A DNA stretch of 64,000 nt from Agreia bicolorata (lineage in GTDB: Bacteria; Actinomycetota; Actinomycetes; Actinomycetales; Microbacteriaceae). The notes under the pieces are model-generated. The model was not told where the DNA came from and did not search any database. It saw only the letters and a program-made list of their open reading frames with translations. Location: contig NZ_JYFC01000002.1 of NCBI RefSeq assembly GCF_000938265.1, positions 62,001 to 126,000 of the forward strand, read 5' to 3'. Within the stretch, counting starts at the first letter, position 1; each line of letters begins with the position of its first letter. Of this stretch, positions 36,418 to 44,947 are shown in pieces. The translations under genes were made by a program, and so were the position numbers.

Positions 36418-37316
36418 GAGCCGACCGCCTCGTGCAGCCGCACGCCACCGGAGACATCGCCGATCGCATCCACCACCGTATTGCTGATCTCGTCGGCATA
36501 GCCGAGGGCCTTGGCCAGGCCGAAGCTCGCGAGGGGACCCGATGCATTGAGACTGGCCACGCCGAGTGTGCTCACCAGTTCGGTGTAGAGCACCACGTCT
36601 TTCATCATGAGCGTGTTGGTGAGGCCGCCCTTGAGGTAGTCGCCGTGAATGATCTTGGGAAAGCGATTCACCGTGGCGAAGTTCACCCCCGAGCTCGCGT
36701 TGAACACGTCGAGCAGAACCGCGAGGTCGAGGCCGGCCTTTTTGCCGGCAACCATCACTTCGGCCGTGGCGGCAAGAGAGACGGCGTTGAGAAAGTTGTT
36801 GAGCAACTTGGTGGTGTGCCCAGCCCCGCTGTCGCCGACATAGAAGATGTTGCTCGCGAAGCGTTCGAGCACGGGGCGCGCGGTCTCGAGCGCGGACTGC
36901 TCTCCGCCCACCATCAGGGTGAGCGCGCCCTTCTCTGCAGCGGCTGCTCCGCCCGAGATTCCGGCGTCGAGATACGACGCGCCCTTCTCTGCCAGAAGGG
37001 CCGAGATGCGCCGAGTGGATTCCGGCGCGGCCGTCGACAGGTCGACCACGACCTGGCCGGGGCGGGCGTGAGCGAGTACTCCGTCATCGCCAAGCACAAC
37101 GGCCTCGACCACGCGGCTGTCGGGCAGAGAGAGCAGCACGATGTCGCTCTGCTCTGTGAGCTGGGCCGAGTTCGTGGCGGCGCGGGCGCCGGCCAGCTCG
37201 ATGTTCTCGGCCTTCGCGTCGTAGCCGAGCACGTCGATGCCCGCGCCGGTGATGCAGCGGGTCATGCGCCCGCCCATGTTGCCGAGGCCGATGAAGCCGA
37301 TGTGCTTCTCCGTCAT
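36414..37316 (-). CDS. NAD(P)-dependent beta-hydroxyacid dehydrogenase, copy 2
   Basis: A 300-residue paralogue of copy 1 with FIGLGNMGGRMTRCI, DAGISGGAAAAEKGAL (DAGISGG instead of the usual DAPVSGG) and GAGHTTKLLNNFL with the catalytic Lys. The altered substrate motif suggests a different hydroxy acid or stereoisomer from copy 1. It is coupled by 4-bp overlaps to the SDR gene upstream and the cupin gene downstream. Confidence 0.9.
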   Translation of the reverse strand: MTEKHIGFIGLGNMGGRMTRCITGAGIDVLGYDAKAENIELAGARAATNSAQLTEQSDIVLLSLPDSRVVEAVVLGDDGVLAHARPGQVVVDLSTAAPESTRRISALLAEKGASYLDAGISGGAAAAEKGALTLMVGGEQSALETARPVLERFASNIFYVGDSGAGHTTKLLNNFLNAVSLAATAEVMVAGKKAGLDLAVLLDVFNASSGVNFATVNRFPKIIHGDYLKGGLTNTLMMKDVVLYTELVSTLGVASLNASGPLASFGLAKALGYADEISNTVVDAIGDVSGGVRLHEAVGS

Positions 37317-38224
37317 GACTGGTTCTCCTTCTCGTCGGTCTCCGGTGTGGATGGATGCGGGGTGGCTCGGGCGGGGGAGGCTTCGCCTGTGCGGCGGTAG
37401 AGCGGATCGTCGACGGTCGCGGTGTCCCAGGCGCCGGCGCCTCCCGAGGGGCGCACGGTGTTCACGATCGTCGCTCCTCCGTCGGCCGAGAGGATCTGCC
37501 CCGTCACATACGCGGAGGCATCGCTGAGCAGGAATGCCGCTACGTCGGCGATCTCCTCGGGGCTGCCGGCGCGACGCAGGGGCGTGGTGGATGCCCGGCG
37601 TTCCATGTCGTTCTTACCGCCTGTCGCTCCCGCCGCACCGGCGAACAGCTCGGTGGGCACGATGCCCGGCGCCACGCCGTTGACCCGGATGCCCAGGGGG
37701 CCGCCGTAGACCGCCGCGCCGTGCACGAGTCCCACGACCGCGTGCTTGGATGTCTGGTACGCGAGCAGGTCGGCACTGCCGGTGAGGCTGGCGATCGACG
37801 CGGTCACCACGATCGTTCCGACACTCTTTTGGGCGGAGAACTGCCGGAACGCCGCCCTCAGCCCGAGGAACTGGCCTCGCACATTCACGTTCATCACCCG
37901 ATCGAAGTCGTCGACCTCGAGGTCGGGCAGCGGAGCGAAGCTGCCGAAGATGCCGGCGTTGAGGTGGTGCAGATCGACATGTCCGAATCTGGCGACCGCC
38001 GCATCGAGGTAGTGCTGAACGTCCGCCTCGTTCGATACATCGGCCTGTACGGCGATCGCGGCCACAGGCAGCGATGCCGCCACCCTGTCTGCCGCCTCGC
38101 CATCGATGTCGACGACCACGACGTTGGCTCCTGAGGCGGCGAGCCGGCGGGCGGATGCTCGGCCCAGGCCGCCACCGGCTCCGGTGACGACCGCGACCTT
38201 TCCGGCGAACTGATCGTCGCTCAT
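37313..38224 (-). CDS. SDR family oxidoreductase (operon copy)
   Basis: A 303-residue short-chain dehydrogenase. TGAGGGLGR near residue 14 is the NAD(P) motif, ASIASLTGSADLLAYQTSK carries the catalytic Ser and YxxxK, and VTGQILSADGGATI is the C-terminal signature. The tail beyond residue about 260 (SGGAGAWDTATVDDPLYRRTG) is longer than in most SDRs. It probably oxidises or reduces a secondary alcohol or ketone ahead of the lactonase step. The ATG overlaps the lactonase-like gene stop. Confidence 0.9.
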   Translation of the reverse strand: MSDDQFAGKVAVVTGAGGGLGRASARRLAASGANVVVVDIDGEAADRVAASLPVAAIAVQADVSNEADVQHYLDAAVARFGHVDLHHLNAGIFGSFAPLPDLEVDDFDRVMNVNVRGQFLGLRAAFRQFSAQKSVGTIVVTASIASLTGSADLLAYQTSKHAVVGLVHGAAVYGGPLGIRVNGVAPGIVPTELFAGAAGATGGKNDMERRASTTPLRRAGSPEEIADVAAFLLSDASAYVTGQILSADGGATIVNTVRPSGGAGAWDTATVDDPLYRRTGEASPARATPHPSTPETDEKENQS

Positions 38225-39066
38225 CGCTGAACCTCGATCCTGCCGATGCTGGCGGCGAGGCCCGCGAACGGTCCGTCTGCGCCCCATGCCCTGAATCGGC
38301 TGAGGGTCTCTGCGTCGTGCCCCGAGACCACGTGATCCGCCTCGCCCGATCGGTTCATGTCTCGGATCAGGTCGAACGCCTCGTACATCTTCACCAGGTC
38401 GGCGACGTAAGTGAAGGGCATGTCGCGTTCGTATTCCTCGTAGAAGTGAACGGAGTCGGAGGCGAGCAGCACCGTGCCCTCGCTCGTGGCGACGCGCACC
38501 ACGCTCTGGCCAGGGGTGTGGCCGCCGACCTGGATGATCTCGATTCCGGGCGCGAGGGTGTGATGAGAGTCGAAGAGGGTCAGCCTGCCCTCAGCCTTCG
38601 CCCGGTCGAGCTGGACCAGGTCGTACTCTTCGATGGAGTGGTGGAACTGGGTTCGGGATGCATGGCGGCCTGTCCAGAATTCGTACTCCGCACGTGCGAG
38701 CACGATCTCCGAGGCATCGAAGTAGTCCACGTTGCCGGTGTGGTCGTAGTGAGCGTGGGTGATGATCACCGCGGGAGCCGAGTCGGGGGTGATTCCGAGC
38801 AGTTCGAACGCCGTGGGCGGGCTGATCAGCACGGTGCGCGCGCGCACCTCGCCGCCGTGTGCGGAGTAGCCGGTGTCGACCACGACGGTGCGCTCGGCAT
38901 TGCGGATCACCCAGAAGAAGTAGTCCATCTGAATCGACTCATCGGGCTCGCCGTAGAGCGGAAAATTCAGGAAGACGTCACTCTTCACAGTCTGCCGGGT
39001 GCCGTGCTTGACGATCAGCACTTCGTAGAGAGCGTGGTCGGGCGCCTCGGGCGATTCGCCGCTCAC
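38221..39066 (-). CDS. AHL-lactonase-like MBL-fold hydrolase, copy 1
   Basis: A 281-residue metallo-beta-lactamase fold protein. Zinc ligands are visible as HAHYDHTG, the His of GGHTPGQS, the Asp of ASDSVHF and the His of VSGHDAE, the set of AiiA/AttM-type lactonases. It also has MDYFFWVIRNAERTVVVDTGY, typical of that family. Lactone ring opening is the expected chemistry, for acyl-homoserine lactone, gamma-butyrolactone or another lactone. It overlaps the second lactonase-like gene and the SDR gene by 4 bp each. Confidence 0.88.
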   Translation of the reverse strand: MSGESPEAPDHALYEVLIVKHGTRQTVKSDVFLNFPLYGEPDESIQMDYFFWVIRNAERTVVVDTGYSAHGGEVRARTVLISPPTAFELLGITPDSAPAVIITHAHYDHTGNVDYFDASEIVLARAEYEFWTGRHASRTQFHHSIEEYDLVQLDRAKAEGRLTLFDSHHTLAPGIEIIQVGGHTPGQSVVRVATSEGTVLLASDSVHFYEEYERDMPFTYVADLVKMYEAFDLIRDMNRSGEADHVVSGHDAETLSRFRAWGADGPFAGLAASIGRIEVQR

Positions 39067-39878
39067 GCGAGCACGATCGCGACGTCGCCGGCGGCACCCG
39101 GGGCGGCAGGAAATCTCTGCCGAGTCCGGCCGTCGTGGCCGGGCACGACGGTGGAGCCGGTCTCTGCCGCCAGGGCGTTGATGAAGGTGAGACCGTCACG
39201 CATCTCCTGAATGTCGGTGAAGGCGAAGAACGGCCATTCGTTCTCGATCTGCTCGTAGAAGTGGGCCGCGTCGGAAGCAAGGATGAAGGAGCTGCCCGCG
39301 GTCTCGACCCGTACAACGAGTTCACCCGGGCAGTGGCCACCCACGGGGTAGACGGTGATGCCGGGGAAGATCTCGGTCTCTGCGTCGATAAGGCGAAGAC
39401 GATCCTCCACCTCGGCGATGCGCACGGGAACGAGGTGTTCCTCTACGGTGAACTCACCCTCGAGCTGGCCGGCTTCCCATTTGCCGAACCAGTAGTCGTA
39501 TTCGGCCCGTCCTGACACCACCTGGGCATTGGTGAAAAGCTTGAGGTAGCCGATGTGGTCGTAGTGAAAGTGCGAGGTGATCACCATGTCGACGGTGAGG
39601 GGATCGACGTCGACGAGTTCGAGCGCTCGCGGGGGCGGCGTCACGCTGATCTCCCCGAGCCAGTCGTGGGCGGGGATGTCGTAGCCCGTATCGACGAGGA
39701 TCGTTGCGTCGCCCGCTCGCAGAACCCAGAAGTTGTAGTCCATGTCGAGGTCGCCGTCGGGCAGGCCGTACGACGCGTAGTCGAAGAAGACGTCGCTTTT
39801 GCGGACAACACGCTCTCCGTACTTCACCTGCCAGATCGAGATCGGCCCGTGGCTGGCTTTCGAGAGATCTTCAGACAT
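39063..39878 (-). CDS. AHL-lactonase-like MBL-fold hydrolase, copy 2
   Basis: A 271-residue paralogue of the previous gene with HFHYDHIG, GGHCPGEL, the Asp of ASDAAHF and VPGHDGR as zinc ligands, and MDYNFWVLRAGDATILVDTGY. It is first in the seven-gene operon. The ATG at 39878 is chosen over 39884, because AAAGGGG is six bases from the former but touches the latter. Two lactonases in one operon suggest either two lactone intermediates or two isomers. Confidence 0.88.
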   Translation of the reverse strand: MSEDLSKASHGPISIWQVKYGERVVRKSDVFFDYASYGLPDGDLDMDYNFWVLRAGDATILVDTGYDIPAHDWLGEISVTPPPRALELVDVDPLTVDMVITSHFHYDHIGYLKLFTNAQVVSGRAEYDYWFGKWEAGQLEGEFTVEEHLVPVRIAEVEDRLRLIDAETEIFPGITVYPVGGHCPGELVVRVETAGSSFILASDAAHFYEQIENEWPFFAFTDIQEMRDGLTFINALAAETGSTVVPGHDGRTRQRFPAAPGAAGDVAIVLA

Positions 39879-39968
39879 TTTCATCCCCTTTGATGAGTGG
39901 TTCTAATCGTCAAGTCTGCTGGATCGTGGACCATTCTGCTTCTTCGTCGTACGACCCGGCACTGCCTG

Positions 39969-39997
39969 ACTATATGATCGTCATACAAAATACGCAA
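39969..39997 (-). promoter_or_regulatory. Minus-strand promoter (TTGCGT-17-TATAGT) of the lactonase operon
   Basis: On the minus strand TTGCGT (39992-39997) and TATAGT (39969-39974) are separated by exactly 17 bp. The spacer contains a GntR-type box, so binding of a repressor would block RNA polymerase. Confidence 0.6.
39978..39988. promoter_or_regulatory. GntR/FCD-type operator box 1 (TCGTCATACAA)
   Basis: It matches TNGTNNNACNA, the consensus for FadR-subfamily GntR regulators, and shares GTCATACAA with box 2. It lies between the -35 and -10 of the minus-strand promoter. Confidence 0.6.
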
Positions 39998-40045
39998 GCA
40001 TTTCTCCGGGCGGGAAGAAATTCCCATGATTCCGGCTTTTTGCTC

Positions 40046-40075
40046 TTGACATCGGCGCGATTGCGGGTCAAGAAT
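40046..40075 (+). promoter_or_regulatory. Plus-strand promoter (TTGACA-18-AAGAAT) of the ABC importer operon
   Basis: A perfect TTGACA (40046-40051) is followed after 18 bp by AAGAAT (40070-40075), four of six matches to TATAAT. Transcription would start near 40082-40085, at the edge of operator box 2. Confidence 0.5.
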
Positions 40076-40083
40076 ACTCGTGA

Positions 40084-40094
40084 TTGTCATACAA
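40084..40094. promoter_or_regulatory. GntR/FCD-type operator box 2 (TTGTCATACAA)
   Basis: It fits TNGTNNNACNA and sits inside the inverted pair ATTGT-CAT-ACAAT. It overlaps the expected transcription start of the importer operon, the usual position of a repressor site. Confidence 0.65.
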
Positions 40095-40189
40095 TCATAC
40101 GGTCATCCATTCCGCTCGACTGATCGCAGTGTCGCGATTTACCCCGACTCACCGCGCGCAGCCGGCCCATCACAGAAGGGCTATTTGCA

Positions 40190-41167
40190 ATGAAGCGAAT
40201 CGCCACAGCAGCACTCACGGCACTCGTCGCGCTCTCCCTGGTCGGCTGCGCCGGGGGCGCACCGTCGGCAGACCCGTCGTCGGGCGGGGGTGAGGGGGGA
40301 ACCAAGGTGCTGGGCATCGTCGCCTACATCGGTAACAACGCGATCAATCAGCAGGCCATCCGTGGCGCACAGTCTGTTGCCGAGGAAGCCGGCTGGGAGG
40401 TCAAAGTCACCGACACTCAGGGCAGCGCAGACCAGGCGAACGCGGCCATGTCGTCGTACGCGTCGCAGGGGGTCGATGGAATCCTCACGCTCGTCTTCTC
40501 GGCCACCGCACTCGGTTCGGGGTTGGCCGCCGCGCAGGCGGCAGACGTGCCGGTCATCAACTGGGGCGGTGGGCTTGCCGACGGCATCATCGCGACGACG
40601 AGCAACGCGGCGGTCGGTGCGGCGTCGGCCAATGCCCTCGTCGACACCATGGGCGACGAGGGCGATGTTCTGGCCCTCACCTTCCACCCCGGCAAGCTCT
40701 GCCTCGACCACGGAGACGAGTTCGACGCGGCTGTGGCCAAGAAGCCTGGTCTCAAGATCACCTACAACGAGCTCGTTGTACCCGGCCAGCAGCAGTCCGC
40801 GGCAAACTTCACCAGTGCTTGGCTCGCGAGCCACCCCGCAGACGGCGGAAACTACGGAATCTGGACCTGCTGGGACGAGCCCATGGAGGGCATCATCTCG
40901 GCGCTCGCCCAGGCCGGCCGCACCGACGTCAAGACCTTCAGCACCAACGGCAGCGCGCCGGGCATCCTCGACGTGCAGGCCGGAACGGTGACCAGTGTCG
41001 TGTGGCAGCCATCCGAGGACGAGGGCTCCGCACTGATGAAGGCTCTACTCGACTACATCGCCGACCCCAGCGGGTGGGAGCAGAAGACCATCAAGATCGA
41101 CGGGGTCGTGGTCGACAAGAGCAATGTCGACGACTTCATCGCCGAACATCCCGACGCCATCAAGTAG
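40190..41167 (+). CDS. Ribose-type ABC transporter substrate-binding lipoprotein 1
   Basis: A 325-residue periplasmic-binding-protein family 4 (Peripla_BP_4) lipoprotein. The signal peptide ends with LVGC (Cys at 20), followed by a Gly/Ser linker. VLGIVAYIGNNAINQQAIRGAQSVAEEAGWEV and DTQGSADQANAAMSSYASQGVDGIL match sugar/autoinducer binding proteins such as RbsB and LsrB. Two cysteines occur in GKLCLDHG and GIWTCWDEP. It delivers an unknown ligand to the ABC importer encoded downstream. The divergent lactonase operon points to a lactone, sugar lactone or related molecule. Confidence 0.92.
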   Translation: MKRIATAALTALVALSLVGCAGGAPSADPSSGGGEGGTKVLGIVAYIGNNAINQQAIRGAQSVAEEAGWEVKVTDTQGSADQANAAMSSYASQGVDGILTLVFSATALGSGLAAAQAADVPVINWGGGLADGIIATTSNAAVGAASANALVDTMGDEGDVLALTFHPGKLCLDHGDEFDAAVAKKPGLKITYNELVVPGQQQSAANFTSAWLASHPADGGNYGIWTCWDEPMEGIISALAQAGRTDVKTFSTNGSAPGILDVQAGTVTSVVWQPSEDEGSALMKALLDYIADPSGWEQKTIKIDGVVVDKSNVDDFIAEHPDAIK

Positions 41168-41191
41168 ATCGCGCAGCACACCCACGGGTCT

Positions 41192-41207
41192 GCCCGCCTC
41201 GGCGGGC
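41192..41207 (+). terminator. Hairpin between the two binding-protein genes
   Basis: GCCCGC and GCGGGC pair around a CTCG tetraloop. It lies 25 bp after the first binding-protein gene and could partly terminate transcription or stabilise its mRNA, giving more binding protein than transporter. Confidence 0.45.
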
Positions 41208-41307
41208 CGACCATCCACGGCGACGACGGCATCCGCCGTTCGGCGCGTCAATCAATGACGATTGCGGCCCCATCAGGGGTCGACAGCACTAGAGACAGGT
41301 GAACGCA

Positions 41308-42279
41308 ATGAAGCGAACAATGACCATACTCGCCCTGGCGAGTGTCGCGATGCTCGGGTTGGCGGGCTGCAGCGCGCCGGCCAACGACGGCGGATCGAGC
41401 GGGCAAGCCTCCCAGAAAACCCTCGGCATCGTGGCTCTCGTCGCCACCGACGCACTCAACGCGGCGGTAATCAAGGGGGCGACGGAGGCTGCGGAGGCTG
41501 CGGGTTGGACGGTGACCGTCACAGACACCCAGGGCAGCCCCGACAAGGCGAACGCCGCCATGACGGCGTTCTCCACCACCCAGAAGGTCGATGCGATTCT
41601 CGTCTCGGCGTTTGCCAGCAGTTCCATCGGCGGCGGTCTTGCGTCGGCGAAGACAGCGGGCATTCCCGTGGTGAGCTGGGGCGGCGAGCTGGTCGATGGA
41701 ATCGTCGCCACGACGAGCGCACTGAAAGTGGGCGAGGATTCGGTCGACGCCCTGCTGACCGACTTTGGCGACAGTGGTGACGTACTTGCCCTCACGTATC
41801 ACACGGGCGTGCTGTGCCTCTATCGCGGCCAGGCCTTCGACGAGGCCATCAAGAAGACGGATATCTCCCTGGTGAGCAACGAGGTCGCCATCCCTGGCCA
41901 GGTCGAGGACGGCACCAACTTCACGGCCGCCTGGCTTGCGAGCCACCCAGAAGGCAGCGGCAACTACGCCGTGTGGGGAGCGTGGGACGAGCCGGCCATG
42001 GGCGCCATCGCTGCCCTGAAGCAGGCCGGACGCACCGACGTCAAGGTCTACTCGATCAACGGAAGCCCGGCGGCGCTGCAGGCAGTGAAAGACGGCACGA
42101 TGACGCAGATCATCTGGCAGGACGGCTACACGGAGGGGCAGGAGCTGTTCCAGTCGGTGCTCGACTCGGATAAGGCCGGCGACTCGTGGCAGCCGAAGAC
42201 GATCGATGTTCCCGGTGTGCTCGTGGACTCGGACACCATCGACGGCTTCCTCGCTGAGCACCCCGACGCGCTCACCTGA
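41308..42279 (+). CDS. Ribose-type ABC transporter substrate-binding lipoprotein 2
   Basis: A 323-residue paralogue of binding protein 1. The signal peptide ends with LAGC, followed by LGIVALVATDALNAAVIKGATEAAEAAGW, DTQGSPDKANAAM and GVLCLYRG, where the Cys of protein 1 is kept. The ATG at 41308 is preferred to a GTG at 41299, because the GTG lies within AGGTGA, which acts as its ribosome site. Two solute-binding proteins feeding one ATPase-permease pair suggest two ligands. Confidence 0.91.
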   Translation: MKRTMTILALASVAMLGLAGCSAPANDGGSSGQASQKTLGIVALVATDALNAAVIKGATEAAEAAGWTVTVTDTQGSPDKANAAMTAFSTTQKVDAILVSAFASSSIGGGLASAKTAGIPVVSWGGELVDGIVATTSALKVGEDSVDALLTDFGDSGDVLALTYHTGVLCLYRGQAFDEAIKKTDISLVSNEVAIPGQVEDGTNFTAAWLASHPEGSGNYAVWGAWDEPAMGAIAALKQAGRTDVKVYSINGSPAALQAVKDGTMTQIIWQDGYTEGQELFQSVLDSDKAGDSWQPKTIDVPGVLVDSDTIDGFLAEHPDALT

Positions 42280-42326
42280 TCGAGCGCTTGACCCACGTAC
42301 ACCCCCGAAGAAAGGAGTCTCTGCTG

Positions 42327-43865
42327 ATGCAGAGCGAAAGCAGCAGCGCCTGGTTGCAGGTGCGCGGACTGAGTAAGAGCTTCGGGGGTGCCCGCGCTCT
42401 CTCCGAGGTGGACATCGACATCCATCGCGGGGAGGTGCACGGGCTCGTCGGGGCCAATGGAGCGGGCAAATCGACCCTCATCCGGTGTCTCGCCGGCATA
42501 ACGGCGCCCGACACGGGGAGTGTAACGATCGATGGCGACGACGTTCGGATCTCCCAGCCCCGCGATGCCGAGGTGGCAGGGCTCGCGTTCATCCACCAGG
42601 AACTCAACCTGGTGCCTCATTTCACGGCCGTGCAGAACATTCTGCTCGGGGCGCCGAAGGTGACCCGTGCGGGCATCATCAACTGGAAGAAATCACGCAA
42701 GGTGGCGTACGCGGCCGCTGAACGGATCGGCGTGCAGTTCTCGCTCGAGCGCCGGGTCGAAGACCTGAGCGTGGCGGAGCGCTGGCTTGTGATGATCAGC
42801 AAGGCTTTGGTGCGCAACGCCACGATGATCGCGATGGACGAGCCCACTGCGTCACTCTCCGATCACGAGAGTGCGCAGTTGTTCCGAGTGATCCGCGACC
42901 TGTCGCGGGATGGCGTCGCCATTCTCTATGTCTCGCACCGCCTTGATGAGGTGCTCGAACTCTCTGACCGCATCACCGTCTTCCGCGACGGCCGGGTGAC
43001 CGAGACCGCCGTGCGCGGCCAGCTCGACAAGCGCGGTTTGATCCGCGCGATCGTGGGACGCGAGGTCATCGCGGCCGTACGACAGGACCGAAAAGCGACC
43101 CCCGGCACCGAGCCGCTCTTCGAAGCCAAGCACGTGGCCAGGGGCTCGGCGGTCAAGGACGTGTCGTTCACGTTGTATCCCGGCGAGGTGCTCGGTCTCG
43201 GTGGTCTGGTGGGGGCGGGCCGCACAGAGCTTGCCAGGCTCGCCTTCGGCGCCGACAAGCTCGAGGCGGGCAGCTTCGAGCTGCGCGGACGCCCACTGCA
43301 GCCGAACTCGGTTCCGCGCGCCGTCGCCAACGGAATCGGCCTGGTACCCGAGGAACGCAGATCTGAGGGTCTGATGCTCGAGAAGTCGGTCTCGTACAAC
43401 ATGAATGTCGCCGTGCTTCGCTCGCTGCGCAGTGTCCCGGGACTACCGTTCCTCAGCTCCAGCAAGACTCGGGCCCGGTCCAACCGGCTGGTCGATCAAC
43501 TGCAGATCAAGACGCAGAACATCAACGAACCGATCGGCGGCCTGTCGGGTGGCAACCAGCAGAAGGCATTGATCGCCCGCTGGCTCACGCCGGGAATCCA
43601 GGTGCTCTTTCTCGACGAGCCGTCGCGTGGCGTCGATATCGGGGCGCGGCAGGAGATCCACCAGGCCATCCGTGACCTCGCTGACAGGGGCGTGGGTGCC
43701 ATCGTCATCTCTTCCGATGTGGAGGAACTCGCCGCGCTCTGCGACCGCGTCGTGGTGATGTGCGAGGGACTCGTCAGCGGCGAGGTCTCGGGCGACGAGG
43801 TCACGGAACAGAACATCATCGAGCTCAGCTACGCCCACCTGCAAACACAAGGAGAATCGGCATGA
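42327..43865 (+). CDS. Ribose-type ABC transporter ATP-binding protein (two ABC domains)
   Basis: A 512-residue RbsA/MglA-type ATPase. The first domain has Walker A GANGAGKST, DLSVAERWLVMISKAL as the signature region and DEPTASLS. The second domain has GLGGLVGAGRTELARLAF, LSGGNQQKALIARWL and FLDEPSRGVDIGAR. As in RbsA the second Walker A is altered (GAGRTE). It couples ATP hydrolysis to import. The ATG at 42327 is nine bases after AAAGGAG; codons upstream are not supported. It overlaps the permease gene (ATGA). Confidence 0.93.
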   Translation: MQSESSSAWLQVRGLSKSFGGARALSEVDIDIHRGEVHGLVGANGAGKSTLIRCLAGITAPDTGSVTIDGDDVRISQPRDAEVAGLAFIHQELNLVPHFTAVQNILLGAPKVTRAGIINWKKSRKVAYAAAERIGVQFSLERRVEDLSVAERWLVMISKALVRNATMIAMDEPTASLSDHESAQLFRVIRDLSRDGVAILYVSHRLDEVLELSDRITVFRDGRVTETAVRGQLDKRGLIRAIVGREVIAAVRQDRKATPGTEPLFEAKHVARGSAVKDVSFTLYPGEVLGLGGLVGAGRTELARLAFGADKLEAGSFELRGRPLQPNSVPRAVANGIGLVPEERRSEGLMLEKSVSYNMNVAVLRSLRSVPGLPFLSSSKTRARSNRLVDQLQIKTQNINEPIGGLSGGNQQKALIARWLTPGIQVLFLDEPSRGVDIGARQEIHQAIRDLADRGVGAIVISSDVEELAALCDRVVVMCEGLVSGEVSGDEVTEQNIIELSYAHLQTQGESA

Positions 43866-44890
43866 ACCCCACACCCACCCTCGCGTCCGCTGCCGAGGCG
43901 AGCCCTGCGGCCGGGGCTGTCTCGCTCGAGAGGAACCGGCGACGAGTCGCCCTCGTCATCCTGTCGCGCTACGGAACCCTAATCGGATTGACAGCGATGG
44001 TCGTCGCCTTCACTATCCGCGCACCCACGACATTCCTCACGCTGCCCAACTTTCTGAACATTCTCAACCAGTCGTCGCTCACGGCGATCATCGCCGCCGG
44101 TCTCACCATGACGTTGGTCGTCGGCGAATTCGACCTGAGTATCGGCTACGTCGCCAGCTTTGCCGGCCTCATCGTGGTGGGCTTCATCGCCCGAGACGGG
44201 CTGCCCATGCTGCTCGCCGTTCCCTTGGTGCTCCTCATCGGGGCGGGAATCGGAACCACGAGCGGATTCCTCGTGACCAAAGTGCGAATAAATGCGGTGA
44301 TCGCCACACTCGGAATAGGCACGATCCTGGTCGGAGCCGGCTTTGCGTACAGCGCCTTCCCCATCGCCGCGGGCGTGCCAGCCGAGTTCGTGCAGATCTC
44401 GCTCGGCAAGCCGGTCTTCGGCATTCCCAACCCGATCCTGATCATGGTGGTCGTGCTGGCCATCCTCTGGGTCATCCTGAACAAGACCGACCTCGGCCAG
44501 AAGATGCAGGCGGTCGGCGGCAACATCGAAGCCGCGAGGCTCTCGGGGATCCGGGTCGACCGCGTCAAGATGTTCGCTTTCGCCACCGCCGGCGTGTGCG
44601 CCGCACTCACCGGCACACTTCTCTCGAGCCTGCTGGGCAGCGGCACTCTTGCCGCCGCCGACGGGTACCTTTTGGATGCTTTTGCCGCCGTCTTCCTCGG
44701 ATCGGCAACTCTGCGCGACGGTGAGTTCCACATTGTCGGCACCCTCGTTGGAGTGCTGATCATCGCCGTCGGATTCAACGGGCTCAGCATCTTCGGAGCG
44801 CCCACGTTCTTCCAGCCCATTTTCAAGGGCGCGATCCTCGTGCTCGCGGTCGGGCTGTCGACGCTCGCCAGGCGCTACGCCAAGGCTTAG
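43862..44890 (+). CDS. Ribose-type ABC transporter permease
   Basis: A 342-residue membrane protein with about 8-10 TM segments and the BPD_transp_2 pattern: QSSLTAIIAAGLTMTLVVGEFDLSIGYVASFAG, VGGNIEAARLSGIRVDRVKMFAF and YLLDAFAAVFLGSATLRDG. It is like RbsC. It forms the membrane channel for the importer, presumably as a homodimer. ATGA overlap with the ATPase gene. An upstream N-terminal extension in the same frame overlaps the ATPase gene and was rejected. Confidence 0.93.
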   Translation: MNPTPTLASAAEASPAAGAVSLERNRRRVALVILSRYGTLIGLTAMVVAFTIRAPTTFLTLPNFLNILNQSSLTAIIAAGLTMTLVVGEFDLSIGYVASFAGLIVVGFIARDGLPMLLAVPLVLLIGAGIGTTSGFLVTKVRINAVIATLGIGTILVGAGFAYSAFPIAAGVPAEFVQISLGKPVFGIPNPILIMVVVLAILWVILNKTDLGQKMQAVGGNIEAARLSGIRVDRVKMFAFATAGVCAALTGTLLSSLLGSGTLAAADGYLLDAFAAVFLGSATLRDGEFHIVGTLVGVLIIAVGFNGLSIFGAPTFFQPIFKGAILVLAVGLSTLARRYAKA

Positions 44891-44947
44891 CGCCGTTTCC
44901 CCTCACGACACCTCACCACTCACCACCACACTAAGGAGCACATCATC

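Larger units (their letters stand above)
39879..40189. other. Divergent promoter region of the catabolic island (no gene)
   Basis: This 311-bp gap separates the seven-gene minus operon from the ABC importer operon. It is clearly more AT-rich than the neighbouring coding DNA and holds two opposing promoter candidates, each with an 11-bp TNGTNNNACNA box. I see no credible gene in it. Confidence 0.7.

Noticed and set aside
43979-44731. Minus-strand open frame opposite the ABC permease gene
   Set aside because: Rich in His, Asp and Arg with no family signature. The permease on the plus strand is clear.
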